Source: Lutibacter sp. B2 (GTDB taxonomy: Bacteria; Bacillota; Clostridia; Peptostreptococcales; Thermotaleaceae). Taken from it: a stretch of 44,145 bases of DNA. Both the position numbers and the translations under genes were made by a program. Shown here one piece after another: positions 16,022 to 25,041 of this stretch; the first letter of the stretch is position 1; the number at the start of each line of letters is the position of its first letter. Where the stretch lies: positions 1 to 44,145 of the forward strand of contig JADPRS010000029.1 in the NCBI GenBank assembly GCA_015686845.1, in the 5' to 3' direction. A model generated the notes under the pieces. It was not told the origin of the DNA. It saw only the letters and a program-made list of their open reading frames with translations, and searched no databases.

Positions 16022-17497
16022 ATGATTTATATTGGTATAGATTTAGGTACGTCATCTGTAAAATTAATAGGGCTTAGTCAAGAGGGAAGTATAGTAGGAG
16101 AAATCACAAAAGAGTATCCAATTTATTTTCCGAAGGCAAATTGGGCGGAACAAAATCCTGAAGACTGGTGGAAACAAACGGAAGAAGGAATGAAGGAATT
16201 AATAGAAAAGTTTAATATTCCTAAAGATCAAATTAAAGGGATTGGATTCAGTGGACAGATGCATGGGTTGGTTGCACTGGATCAGAATGGGGAAGTATTA
16301 ACACCGGCAATATTGTGGAATGATCAAAGAACGAGCAAAGAATGTATTGAAATAGAAACACATTTTGGACAAGCTAAATTAACTGAATTAGTTGGAAATA
16401 AAGCTTTGACAGGATTTACAGCTCCAAAAATATTATGGCTTAAAAATAATCATAGAGAATTATTTGACAAAGTAGCACATATTTTACTACCAAAAGATTA
16501 TATAAGATACAAGTTAACAGGAGATTATGCAACGGATGTTTCTGATGCTTCAGGAATGCTTCTCTTAGATGTTAAGAATAGAAATTGGTCTCAAGAAATG
16601 ATCGATTTTATTGGTATAAAAAACGAGATGTTGCCGAAATTGTATGAATCTTATGAAGTTACTGGTGTGTTATCAGAGTCAGTTAAAGAATCATTTGGTA
16701 TACAAGGTGAAGTGGTAGTTGTAGGGGGTGCAGGAGACCAAGCAGCTGGTGCTGTTGGAACAGGCACGGTAGAAGAAGGTGTTATTTCTATAACATTAGG
16801 AACATCAGGCGTTGTATTTGCTGCACATAATGATTTTGCAGTTGATGAAGAAAATAGATTACATTCATTTTGTCATGCCAATGGTAAGTACCATTCAATG
16901 GGTGTCATGCTTTCTGCTGCTAGTTCTTTAAAATGGTGGGTAGAAGATGTTAACAAAGGAACATCTTTTGAAGAATTATTAAGAGAAGCAGAAGAAAGTG
17001 AAGTAGGAAGTAAAGGGGCTATTTTCTTACCTTATTTGATGGGAGAGAGAACACCATATGCTGATCCCGATGCTAGAGGATGTTTTATTGGTTTGAACAT
17101 GCACGTAAAAAGAGGAGATCTGACAAGAGCCGTATTAGAAGGTGTTTCATTTGGTCTTCGTGATTCATTAGAAATATTGAAAGATTTAAATATTCCTATT
17201 CATCAAATTAGAGTCATTGGCGGTGGAGCAAAAAGTAAATTATGGAAACAAATACTTGCAGATGTATTGAATCATCCGATTGATGAAATTAATACAAACC
17301 AAGGCGGTGCTTTAGGGGCTACAATTCTAGCAGCCGTTGGGTCTGGTCAATATGAGAATGTTGAGGAAGGCTGTAAAATGTTAATAAAAAGCATAAATCA
17401 GATAAAGCCAGTTGAAGAACATGTGAATCAATATGAAAAAATATATATAAAATATACTTCACTATATACTTGTTTAAAAGATTGGTTTAAATCATAG
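16022..17497 (+). CDS. xylB: FGGY-family carbohydrate kinase, xylulokinase-like
   Basis: The protein (491 residues from ATG 16022) transfers phosphate from ATP to a sugar, probably a pentulose. The N-terminus YIGIDLGTSSVKL is the phosphate-1 loop. IGFSGQMHGLVALDQNGEVL and PAILWNDQRT are typical of xylulokinases, and the C-terminal domain has GGGAKSKLWKQILADVLN. ATG 16022 lies 8 nt from AGAAGG; the in-frame ATG 16016 is only 2 nt away. It heads an operon with a LacI regulator and an Rbs-like ABC transporter. No isomerase or epimerase is present, so the imported sugar may already be a ketose such as xylulose or ribulose; that is inference. Confidence 0.85.
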   Translation: MIYIGIDLGTSSVKLIGLSQEGSIVGEITKEYPIYFPKANWAEQNPEDWWKQTEEGMKELIEKFNIPKDQIKGIGFSGQMHGLVALDQNGEVLTPAILWNDQRTSKECIEIETHFGQAKLTELVGNKALTGFTAPKILWLKNNHRELFDKVAHILLPKDYIRYKLTGDYATDVSDASGMLLLDVKNRNWSQEMIDFIGIKNEMLPKLYESYEVTGVLSESVKESFGIQGEVVVVGGAGDQAAGAVGTGTVEEGVISITLGTSGVVFAAHNDFAVDEENRLHSFCHANGKYHSMGVMLSAASSLKWWVEDVNKGTSFEELLREAEESEVGSKGAIFLPYLMGERTPYADPDARGCFIGLNMHVKRGDLTRAVLEGVSFGLRDSLEILKDLNIPIHQIRVIGGGAKSKLWKQILADVLNHPIDEINTNQGGALGATILAAVGSGQYENVEEGCKMLIKSINQIKPVEEHVNQYEKIYIKYTSLYTCLKDWFKS

Positions 17498-17509
17498 GTA
17501 GGAGGCTTT

Positions 17510-18484
17510 ATGGCAAATATTAGAGATATTGCAAAGGAAGCTGGGGTAGGCATTGCTACAGTATCTAGATATTTAAACGATACGGGTTATGTAAGTGATG
17601 AAGTGAAAGTGAAAATACAGAAAGTTATTGAAGAATTAAATTATAAGCCAAATGCATTAGCGAGAGCAATTTTTACAAAAAACTCAAAAACAATAGGATT
17701 GATGGTACCAAATATATCCAATCCATTTTTTAATCAAATGGCTTCAGTAATTGAGGAATATGCCAATGAGATGGGCTATAACATATTTTTATGCAATACG
17801 GATGATAATCCTGAAAAGGAAAGCAAGTATCTTGATGTTTTACAAAGCCATAGAGTAGCAGGTATTATCGTTGCTAGAAGTAAATGTAAAGAAGCGTATA
17901 GCAATATAGATATTCCAGTGATCTCATTTGAGAGCCATATATCTGATAAAATAATAACGGTTTCTTCAGATAATTATAATGGAGGCAAAATTGCGTTTGA
18001 TCATTTGTATCAATGTGGATGTAGAAAGATGATCCACATAAAAGGGCCTACTTGTTTTGAAGCAACGGAAGATAGAAGTAGAGGATTTTTAGATGCAGCA
18101 AAAGATAAGAACTTGAAAATCGATCTTATTGAGTTTGAAACGGACTTTCAAGTGAAAATGCTTGAAGAAAATATTGAAAGCCTTAATAAAATAGGTGAAT
18201 GTGACGGCATATTTGTTTTTAATGATATTGCAGCAGCAACGGTCATCAAATTTCTTAGAAAAAAAGGCGTTAGGATTCCAGAAGAAGTCCAAATAATGGG
18301 TTTTGATAATAGTTTCATTTGTGAGTTGCTACATCCTTCGCTGACAACAATTAATCAGCCAATACAAGCGTTGGGAAAGTATACCATTGAATTATTAATT
18401 AAATTAATAAATGATGAAGATATTGAGATAGAAGATTATCTTATGGAAACGAAACTGATCAAGAGAGAGACAACATTGAGCTAA
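17510..18484 (+). CDS. LacI-family transcriptional regulator
   Basis: The 324-residue protein has the LacI helix-turn-helix at its N-terminus (IRDIAKEAGVGIATVSRYLN) with a hinge helix (KPNALARAI), then a periplasmic-binding-like effector domain from about 60. It includes the GLMVPNISNPFF opening and a DGIFVFNDIAAA segment. It sits 12 nt after the kinase gene with an AGGAGG site. Its probable operators are the two ATGGAAC palindromes at 15926-15941 and 18497-18512, which flank the kinase-regulator pair, so it probably represses its own operon until the sugar or its phosphate binds. Confidence 0.92.
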   Translation: MANIRDIAKEAGVGIATVSRYLNDTGYVSDEVKVKIQKVIEELNYKPNALARAIFTKNSKTIGLMVPNISNPFFNQMASVIEEYANEMGYNIFLCNTDDNPEKESKYLDVLQSHRVAGIIVARSKCKEAYSNIDIPVISFESHISDKIITVSSDNYNGGKIAFDHLYQCGCRKMIHIKGPTCFEATEDRSRGFLDAAKDKNLKIDLIEFETDFQVKMLEENIESLNKIGECDGIFVFNDIAAATVIKFLRKKGVRIPEEVQIMGFDNSFICELLHPSLTTINQPIQALGKYTIELLIKLINDEDIEIEDYLMETKLIKRETTLS

Positions 18485-18496
18485 GTGAATGGAAAA

Positions 18497-18512
18497 ATGG
18501 AACTAGTTCCAT
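18497..18512. promoter_or_regulatory. LacI-family operator 2
   Basis: ATGGAACTAGTTCCAT is a perfect 16-bp palindrome just after the lacI-type gene and 34 nt before rbsA. It may support looping with operator 1 about 2.57 kb upstream, act as a roadblock, or control an internal promoter. Confidence 0.7.
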
Positions 18513-18545
18513 GAAATGTAAATTTGTAGAATTGGAGGTGTTCAT

Positions 18546-20030
18546 GTGGAATTAATTATGAAGGATATTAGCAAATCTTTTGGTGATGTGAAGGTTTTAG
18601 AAAATGTAGGCGTTCACGTTAAGGATAAGCAAATTCATGCACTTATGGGTGAAAATGGTGCTGGTAAATCTACTATGATGAAAATTTTAACGGGCGTTTA
18701 TAAAAAAGACGCTGGAAAAGTAATCATCAATGGTAAAGAACAAGAAATTAATACTATAAGAGACAGTGAAAATCTTAAACTTGCATTTATTCATCAGGAA
18801 TTAAATGTGTTACGTGAAATGAGCATTGTAGACAATATGTTTTTAGGTAAAGAGCTGAAAAATAAATTTGGTTTGCTGGATAAAAGTACAATGATTAAAA
18901 GAGCAAAAGAAAAATTACAGTTGCTAGGTTTAGATATTAATCCGAATGTATTTATGAAAGATATTTCTCTTGGTTATAGGCAACTTGTTGAAATCGCAAA
19001 AGCACTTTTATTAGAGGCTGAATTAATTATCATGGATGAGCCAACCGCTGCACTTACAGATAAAGAAATCGAATTGCTTTTTAAAGTAATAAGAAATCTA
19101 AGAGATCAGGGCGTTTCATTTATATATATATCACATAAAATGGAAGAAATATTTGAATTGTGTGATGAAATTACCATTCTGCGGGATGGAAAATATATTG
19201 GTTCTAAAAAGATAAAAGAAACAAATTTTGATGAAATCGTAAGTATGATGGTTGGTTATGATATGGATGAACGTTTTCCTAAAATAGAAATAACGCCGGG
19301 TGAAGTGGTTTTATCTGTAAAGGGGTTAACGAAAAAAAGAAAATTTGAGGATATTAATTTTGACTTAAGAAGTGGAGAAGTACTAGGGTTCTCGGGATTG
19401 ATGGGTGCAGGTAGAACAGATGTGATGCATGCAATATTTGGAAGTGTTAAATATGATACAGGTTCAATCTATTTAAATGGGAAAAAAGTTAATATAAGCT
19501 CACCTATTGTTGCAAAGAAATTAGGGTTTGGCTTTATTACGGAAGATAGAAAAAATGAAGGGTTAATATTAGACTTTGCTGTTAATAGTAATGTGGCCTT
19601 ACCTGACTTACCAAACTTTACAGATAAGGGTATTGTAAATGATTCTAAAATTTCAAAAACTGTAGATGAGTTTATAAAGAAGTTGAATATAAGAACACCA
19701 AATCAGCATATAGAGATAAAAAATTTAAGCGGTGGAAATCAACAGAAGGTTGTAATCGCAAAATGGTTGGTCACAAAGCCTAAAATATTGATTTTGGATG
19801 AGCCTACACGTGGTGTAGATGTAGGGGCTAAAAAAGAAATATATGAAATCATTAATGAACTTAAGAAGCAAGGTGTTGCAATCATTGTTGTTTCTAGTGA
19901 ATTACCTGAGGTATTAGGGATTTGTGACAGAGTAGCTGTTATGCATATGAAAAAGATCAAAAAAATATTCGATATCAAAGATGCTACGCAAGAAAAGATT
20001 ATGGAATATGCCACGGGTGGAGGAAAATAG
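18546..20030 (+). CDS. rbsA: Sugar ABC transporter ATPase with two nucleotide-binding domains (RbsA type)
   Basis: The 494-residue fused ATPase powers carbohydrate uptake. The first domain has Walker A GENGAGKST, a LSLGYRQ signature and LIIMDEPTAAL. The second has a degenerate P-loop (GLMGAGRTD), an intact LSGGNQQK signature and ILDEPTRGVDVG, the usual asymmetry of the CUT2 class. The start is GTG 18546, 5 nt after GGAGGTG; the overlapping ATG at 18544 runs into a stop. The gene is three bases from rbsC. Substrate specificity is not set by this subunit. Confidence 0.9.
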   Translation: MELIMKDISKSFGDVKVLENVGVHVKDKQIHALMGENGAGKSTMMKILTGVYKKDAGKVIINGKEQEINTIRDSENLKLAFIHQELNVLREMSIVDNMFLGKELKNKFGLLDKSTMIKRAKEKLQLLGLDINPNVFMKDISLGYRQLVEIAKALLLEAELIIMDEPTAALTDKEIELLFKVIRNLRDQGVSFIYISHKMEEIFELCDEITILRDGKYIGSKKIKETNFDEIVSMMVGYDMDERFPKIEITPGEVVLSVKGLTKKRKFEDINFDLRSGEVLGFSGLMGAGRTDVMHAIFGSVKYDTGSIYLNGKKVNISSPIVAKKLGFGFITEDRKNEGLILDFAVNSNVALPDLPNFTDKGIVNDSKISKTVDEFIKKLNIRTPNQHIEIKNLSGGNQQKVVIAKWLVTKPKILILDEPTRGVDVGAKKEIYEIINELKKQGVAIIVVSSELPEVLGICDRVAVMHMKKIKKIFDIKDATQEKIMEYATGGGK

Positions 20031-20033
20031 CTT

Positions 20034-20972
20034 ATGAGAAAAATAGGTGATTTATATAAAAAGTATGGAACAGTAGTCAGTCTGATGATATTAGTAGCCA
20101 TCGTAACAATATTAAATCCAAGATTTTTTACTATGTACAATATTTTAAATATATTTAAACAGGTATCAATTAATGGATTGATTGCATTTGGTATGACTTT
20201 TGTAATTTTGACAGGTGGAATTGATTTATCTGTAGGAGCAACTCTAGGATTATCCGGTGTGATTTTAGGATGGATGATATCCACAGGTACCCCTGATTAT
20301 ATAGCCATAGGAGTTACCCTTGTATTTGGAGCTGTACTTGGAGGAATGAATGGTGTATTAGTTTCTAAGGTAAAATTGCAACCCTTTATAGCTACATTAG
20401 CCACAATGACTATGTTTCGAGGGATTACAATGATTGTTTCAGATGGTATTCCATTTATGGGATTAACGAAAAATGCACCTATGCTAGATTATTTCAGTCA
20501 AGGAAAATTTTTAACAGTGCCATTTCCAATGCTTGTATTTATTATAGTATTAGCCATCCTATTCGTTATATTACATAATACTGTTTTCGGTAGAGGGGTA
20601 TATGCAGTAGGTGGAAATGAAGAGGCTGCTAGATTATCATCAATACCAATTACGAAGATCAAAACATTGGTTTATACTATAAGTGGTCTTATGTCTGCAT
20701 TAGCAGGTATTATATTAACTTCTAGATTAAGTTCATCTCAACCAACTGCAGGAATGGGTTTTGAATTAGATGCAATTGCAGCAGTTGTTATAGGTGGAAC
20801 AAGTTTATCAGGTGGAAAGGGAAGAATTTTTGGTACATTTTTAGGGGCTTTAATTATTGGAGTTCTAAATAATGGATTAAATATAATTGGAATTTCTGCT
20901 TTTTATCAACAATTTATTAAGGGACTAGTAATACTTTTTGCGGTTATATTAGACCGTAAAAGTAATGCATAG
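20034..20972 (+). CDS. rbsC: Sugar ABC transporter permease (RbsC type)
   Basis: The 312-residue CUT2 permease has eight to ten hydrophobic segments. It contains FGMTFVILTGGIDLSVGATLGLSG and, near the end, the cytoplasmic loop AVVIGGTSLSGGKGRIFGT that couples to the ATPase. Two copies would form the channel with RbsA and the lipoprotein RbsB. The start ATG is three bases after the rbsA stop, so the two are co-translated. Confidence 0.92.
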   Translation: MRKIGDLYKKYGTVVSLMILVAIVTILNPRFFTMYNILNIFKQVSINGLIAFGMTFVILTGGIDLSVGATLGLSGVILGWMISTGTPDYIAIGVTLVFGAVLGGMNGVLVSKVKLQPFIATLATMTMFRGITMIVSDGIPFMGLTKNAPMLDYFSQGKFLTVPFPMLVFIIVLAILFVILHNTVFGRGVYAVGGNEEAARLSSIPITKIKTLVYTISGLMSALAGIILTSRLSSSQPTAGMGFELDAIAAVVIGGTSLSGGKGRIFGTFLGALIIGVLNNGLNIIGISAFYQQFIKGLVILFAVILDRKSNA

Positions 20973-20991
20973 ATAAAAAAAGGGAGGAATT

Positions 20992-21927
20992 ATGATGAAA
21001 AAAATTACTTCACTATTACTAATCATCTCATTACTATTTGTAATGGTTGGTTGTGGTGACACAGAAACTGCAAGTAAAAAAGAAGAACAACAAAAAATTG
21101 CACTACTTATGGCAGACTTAGGAAATCCATTTTTCCATGTACTGAAGGATGCAGTTGAGAACAGAGGAAAAGAATTGGGTTATGAGGTTTTAGTTTATGA
21201 TGGACAAAATCAAGCTTCTAAGCAACCTTCTCAAATAGAAGATGCAATTCAAAAAGGAGTTAACGCAATCGTTATAAACCCAGCAGATGAATCTTCAACT
21301 GCAAATGCTTTAAAAGAGGCTATTGCTCAAGGAATTCCAGTAGTAACTGTTGATAGATCTGTAGACGTAGATGGTGTTTTATCTTACTTAGTTACAGATA
21401 ATTTAAAAGGTGGAGAACTTACAGGAAAATGGTTAGAAAAGAGATTACCTGAAGGTGGAAAAGTTATTCATATGGAAGGTATTATAGGTACTGCTCCACA
21501 ACGTGAACGTGGGGGTGGATTCCTTAGTGTAATTGATCCAGCAAAAAATGCAAATAGTAAATTTGAGATATTAGATACAGCTGTAGGTGAGTTTTCAATG
21601 GCTCCAGCTGAAGCTGCTATGTCTGATTTATTAGCAAAGCATGATGATATTAGTGTAGTATTTGCACAAAATGATACAATGGCAGTTGGGGTTGCTCGTG
21701 CAATTGAAACAGCTGGAAGATCTGATGATGGTATTATTGTTATTGGTTTTGATGGTGCAAAAGAAGCATATGACTTAATAGACCAAGGAAAAATGTCAGT
21801 AACAGCAGTTCAGGATTTTGAATTTATAGGTTCTGAGGCAGTTAACTATGTTGATGCTTTCTTAAAAGATGGTACAAAACCAGAACCAAAAGTTTTAGTT
21901 GATGTTTTCATGTCAGATGAAAAATAA
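20992..21927 (+). CDS. rbsB: Sugar-binding lipoprotein (RbsB type)
   Basis: The protein begins with a lipoprotein signal (KKITSLLLIISLLFVMVGCG, lipobox Cys in VGC), so it is anchored outside the membrane. It has a Peripla_BP_4 fold of about 311 residues. Hinge and pocket segments include LLMADLGNPFFHVL, AIVINPADESS, TVDRSVDVDG and FAQNDTMAVGVARAIE, as in ribose and galactose binding proteins. A GGGAGGA site precedes ATG 20992. It closes the operon. Which sugar it binds cannot be read; the kinase next door suggests a pentose or pentulose. Confidence 0.9.
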   Translation: MMKKITSLLLIISLLFVMVGCGDTETASKKEEQQKIALLMADLGNPFFHVLKDAVENRGKELGYEVLVYDGQNQASKQPSQIEDAIQKGVNAIVINPADESSTANALKEAIAQGIPVVTVDRSVDVDGVLSYLVTDNLKGGELTGKWLEKRLPEGGKVIHMEGIIGTAPQRERGGGFLSVIDPAKNANSKFEILDTAVGEFSMAPAEAAMSDLLAKHDDISVVFAQNDTMAVGVARAIETAGRSDDGIIVIGFDGAKEAYDLIDQGKMSVTAVQDFEFIGSEAVNYVDAFLKDGTKPEPKVLVDVFMSDEK

Positions 21928-21938
21928 TTAGTAAGCAA

Positions 21939-21975
21939 AACCCCTTTGATTTATAAATCAAAGGGGTTATTTTGT
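21939..21975 (+). terminator. Terminator of the sugar operon
   Basis: AACCCCTTTGAT pairs with ATCAAAGGGGTT around an ATAA-type loop (21939-21968), followed by a T-rich tail. It lies 12 nt after the rbsB stop, and the next gene is convergent. Confidence 0.85.
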
Positions 21976-21998
21976 ATAAAATAAAAGTTTTAAAATCC

Positions 21999-23516
21999 TT
22001 AAGAATAAATATCTGAAAACTCAATATGAATTCGTTCGATACATCCTACTTCAGGTTGATTATAAAGATTTTTTTCTTCAGTAGGTAGTGTTTGAACAGG
22101 AAGTTCTATAATAAAATTACTGCCTACATTATATTCACTTTCTAAATATATTTTTCCATTATGTAGCTCAACAAGAGATTTTACCAAAGATAATCCTATG
22201 CCACTTCCTTCATGATTTCTAGCAAGTGTTTTGGTAACCTGCTTAAATCGTTCAAAGATTTTTTCATGTTGTTCCTTTGGTATACCAATGCCTGTATCTG
22301 CTACACTTATTCGTATATTTTTTTCTTCCGTATAAATTGTGACGCTAATACTTCCACCTGTGTCTGTAAACTTTATTGAGTTAGAAAGAAGATTTAAAAT
22401 AATTCTTTCCATTTTATCAGGATCACAAGCTATTATTTTTTCTTCTACATCTGTGTCGAATAAAAGGGTAATGCCTTTATTCTCAATATAGTCAGCTACT
22501 GATAGTGTGATATCTTCAATAAGGCTTACCATATTTACATTTTGTAGCTTTATTTCGAAGAAACCAGTATCTATTTTTGTAATGTCAATCAAATTGTTTA
22601 TAAGCCGTAATAAGCGATTACAATTTTGTCTCATGATCTTTGTGTATTTTTTTGGGATGTTATTATAAAAAGATGAATTCAGTAATTGTAGAGTGCCTAA
22701 AATTACATTAAGGGGTGTTCTTAACTCGTGGGAAACATTTGCAAAAAATTCATTTTTTAATTCATCGTATTCTTTTACTTCTTTTAATAATCGTTCATTT
22801 TCTTCTGCATTTTTTCGTTCTGTAATATCTTTACAATAGCATAATAGATATAGAGGTGTTTCATCTTCGTTTGATACTACAGAAATACTGGAATAAACCC
22901 AAGAGATTTCTCCATTTTTTTTAATATATCGTTTTTCCTGTTCAATAGACTGGGCTTTACCTTGTTGTATTATATTTAATTTTTCTATGGTAGCGTTGTA
23001 ATCGTGCGAAAATATAATGTCTTTTATATTTGCAGATTGTAATTCTTGATCAGAATAGCCAATAAAATCACAAAAACTAGGTGGAAATTTAAGTATTTGG
23101 CCATCTAATCCTACATGTAGAATCATAATATTTGATAAATGTTCAGCTTTGTTTAAACGGATTTGATTTGTTCTTAATTCATCGTGTGATAATTTTATTT
23201 TTTGTATCATTTTTACAATTAGTAATGATGCACCTATTAAAATTAGATCATTTATAAGTCCACTTATAAAATAAATTTTTGCGTGAATGGGTGCAGAGGA
23301 CAATCTAAATAGCCACGTAAAAACATAAAGAATACTAATAATAAAATTAATATAAATGGTTTTTAATCCGTTCATAAACACAGAATAGATAATAATAATG
23401 CAAAAGATTCCAGTTATATCTGGGAATTTTATTCCATTTAATACAAGGATTGTATTGATGATCAAAATAGTTAATGCAATTATTGGACAGGCTAATTTTT
23501 TAAAAATATAAATCAC
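21999..23516 (-). CDS. Membrane-bound orphan PAS histidine kinase
   Basis: Four hydrophobic segments occupy about residues 5-105, followed by a PAS domain (about 125-235). HisKA follows with FFANVSHELRTP, then HATPase_c with NLLSNSIKF, DTGIGI and GSGIGLSLVKSL. The kinase half is closely related to the protein at 3788-5728 (shared NNLIDIT, ITLSV, IACD and LARNHEGSG/LTRENEGSG blocks), and both end in IEFSDIY plus one residue. No response regulator is nearby. The given start is GTG 23516, which touches the AGGAG site, so the true start is uncertain. The membrane part may sense a hydrophobic or membrane signal. Confidence 0.85.
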   Translation of the reverse strand: MIYIFKKLACPIIALTILIINTILVLNGIKFPDITGIFCIIIIYSVFMNGLKTIYINFIISILYVFTWLFRLSSAPIHAKIYFISGLINDLILIGASLLIVKMIQKIKLSHDELRTNQIRLNKAEHLSNIMILHVGLDGQILKFPPSFCDFIGYSDQELQSANIKDIIFSHDYNATIEKLNIIQQGKAQSIEQEKRYIKKNGEISWVYSSISVVSNEDETPLYLLCYCKDITERKNAEENERLLKEVKEYDELKNEFFANVSHELRTPLNVILGTLQLLNSSFYNNIPKKYTKIMRQNCNRLLRLINNLIDITKIDTGFFEIKLQNVNMVSLIEDITLSVADYIENKGITLLFDTDVEEKIIACDPDKMERIILNLLSNSIKFTDTGGSISVTIYTEEKNIRISVADTGIGIPKEQHEKIFERFKQVTKTLARNHEGSGIGLSLVKSLVELHNGKIYLESEYNVGSNFIIELPVQTLPTEEKNLYNQPEVGCIERIHIEFSDIYS

Positions 23517-23731
23517 TCCTTGATTGTAGTGCAGTATTCTTCTAAAAAATGTACTTATTTACATTATATTCTACAATATAAAGATATATCCTTTTTAAAA
23601 GAAAAAATTTCCAATAAGTACTATGAATAAGAAAAAACTAGGCTGAAAATGCTTGGTATTTACAAATGTTGAAAATAAAAGAATTTTTCTATATAATATA
23701 TAATAGGTTTTATGTAGAAAGGAGTGGAATT

Positions 23732-24043
23732 ATGATTATCGTAACAACTAATTTTATCAATGACAAAAAACTTGAAACGATGGGAATCGTTAAAGGTGCA
23801 ACTGTACAGTCGAAGCATGTTGGAAGAGATATTTTAAGTGGACTTAAAACACTAATAGGTGGAGAAATAACTGCTTATACAGAAATGATGGAAGAAGCAA
23901 GAGAAATTGCTACAAAAAAAATGATGGAAGAAGCAAAGAGACTGGGGGCAGATGGAATTGTAAATGTCAGATATGCTACTAGTGCAGTAATGCAAGGAGC
24001 AGCAGAAGTCATGGCTTATGGAACAGCAGTAAAGTTTTTATAA
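23732..24043 (+). CDS. YbjQ/UPF0145 (DUF74) family protein
   Basis: This 103-residue protein has the family pattern: VTTNFINDKKLETMGIVKGATVQSKHVGRD, then an amphipathic EEAREIATKKMMEEAKRLGADGIVNVRY segment and a C-terminal GTAVKF. These proteins form pentamers; some are called heavy-metal-binding, but no firm function is known. ATG 23732 is chosen because AAAGGAG lies 8 nt upstream; the frame extends further 5' without a better start. It is a single-gene unit. Confidence 0.85.
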   Translation: MIIVTTNFINDKKLETMGIVKGATVQSKHVGRDILSGLKTLIGGEITAYTEMMEEAREIATKKMMEEAKRLGADGIVNVRYATSAVMQGAAEVMAYGTAVKFL

Positions 24044-24045
24044 TC

Positions 24046-24087
24046 AAATCGGGAAAGTTATTAAGTGTAATAACTTTCCCGATTTTT
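24046..24087. terminator. Bidirectional terminator between the ybjQ-type gene and hpdA
   Basis: AAATCGGGAAAGTTATTA pairs with the mirrored right arm at 24068-24085, flanked by A and T runs. It serves two convergent genes (stops at 24043 and 24092). Confidence 0.85.
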
Positions 24088-24091
24088 AACT

Positions 24092-25027
24092 TTAAAACAA
24101 AGTCTCATGACCAATATAACAGGCAATATCATGATCTAAAAATATAGATTGAATATGCTCTAGTGTATACATAGAAGTAGGTTCTGTATCCTTATATAAA
24201 TAATCATATCCAAGTTGTGTCCACTTAGAATCGCCCATTCTGTGAAATGGAAGAATGTTTATTTCAAACAAGTCTAATGTTTCCATAAATGTAACTATTT
24301 TTTTTATATTTTCATGCGTATCATTAAAATCTTTTATAACAGGCATTCTAAGAATTAATCGACCTTTCCAATTAGAAGATTTAAGGGCTTTTATATTTTC
24401 AAATATTAGATCATTATAAACCCCAGTTTTTTTCTTGTGTTGATCCCGATCCATATGTTTTACATCTATAAAAGCAAAGTCAATGTAATTCATTACCTCT
24501 AAAAAACTAGACGTATCTACATAAGCAGTGGTTTCTATTGCAGTATGAATATATCTTTCTTTGCATTTTTTTAACGTTTCTAATAGAAATTCTTTCTGAA
24601 TAAAAGGTTCACCACCACTAAAAGTGATTCCTCCATTTTCTCCCCAATATTGTCTGTCTCTATCCATTATTTTTAATAAATCATCCACACTATAATATTT
24701 GCCACAAAGTTTGAGGGCTTCATAAAAACAAGCTTTTGTACATTCAAAAGTAGTACATTTTCTACAAAGGTTCCAATTTATAATAAGTTCATCATCACAA
24801 AAGTTAATGGCCCCATAGGGACAAGAACTTTTACATCTAGTGCAACCTTTACTGTGTTTACATTTGCTAGAAGCAAACATTACCTTTTGTGATAATTTCC
24901 AGCTTTCTGGATTCGCACACCAATCACAATGGAGGGGACATCCTGATAAAAAAAATAGAGTTCTACATCCAGGGCCATCATGAACTGAATAGCTTTGTAT
25001 ATCAAATAATAATCCTTTTGTATTCAT
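24092..25027 (-). CDS. hpdA: Glycyl radical enzyme activase for 4-hydroxyphenylacetate decarboxylase
   Basis: This radical-SAM protein (311 residues) abstracts a hydrogen from the glycyl residue of HpdB. The SAM cluster motif is CPLHCDWC. Two further Cys sets typical of the longer activases occur: CKHSKGCTRCKSSC and CRKCTTFECTKAC, which bind auxiliary [4Fe-4S] clusters. GGITFSGGEPFIQ is the SAM-binding GGEP motif. The start MNTKGLLFDIQSYSVHDGPG is characteristic of the group. It is the last gene of the hpdB-hpdC-MFS-hpdA unit, 14 nt behind the transporter. Its partner is inferred from the operon. Confidence 0.9.
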   Translation of the reverse strand: MNTKGLLFDIQSYSVHDGPGCRTLFFLSGCPLHCDWCANPESWKLSQKVMFASSKCKHSKGCTRCKSSCPYGAINFCDDELIINWNLCRKCTTFECTKACFYEALKLCGKYYSVDDLLKIMDRDRQYWGENGGITFSGGEPFIQKEFLLETLKKCKERYIHTAIETTAYVDTSSFLEVMNYIDFAFIDVKHMDRDQHKKKTGVYNDLIFENIKALKSSNWKGRLILRMPVIKDFNDTHENIKKIVTFMETLDLFEINILPFHRMGDSKWTQLGYDYLYKDTEPTSMYTLEHIQSIFLDHDIACYIGHETLF

Positions 25028-25041
25028 TTTAATCGCTCCAT

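Noticed and set aside
16022-21927. Operon as an autoinducer-2 (Lsr) system
   Set aside because: There is no lsrF/lsrG-type gene, and the kinase motif QMHG fits pentulose kinases better.
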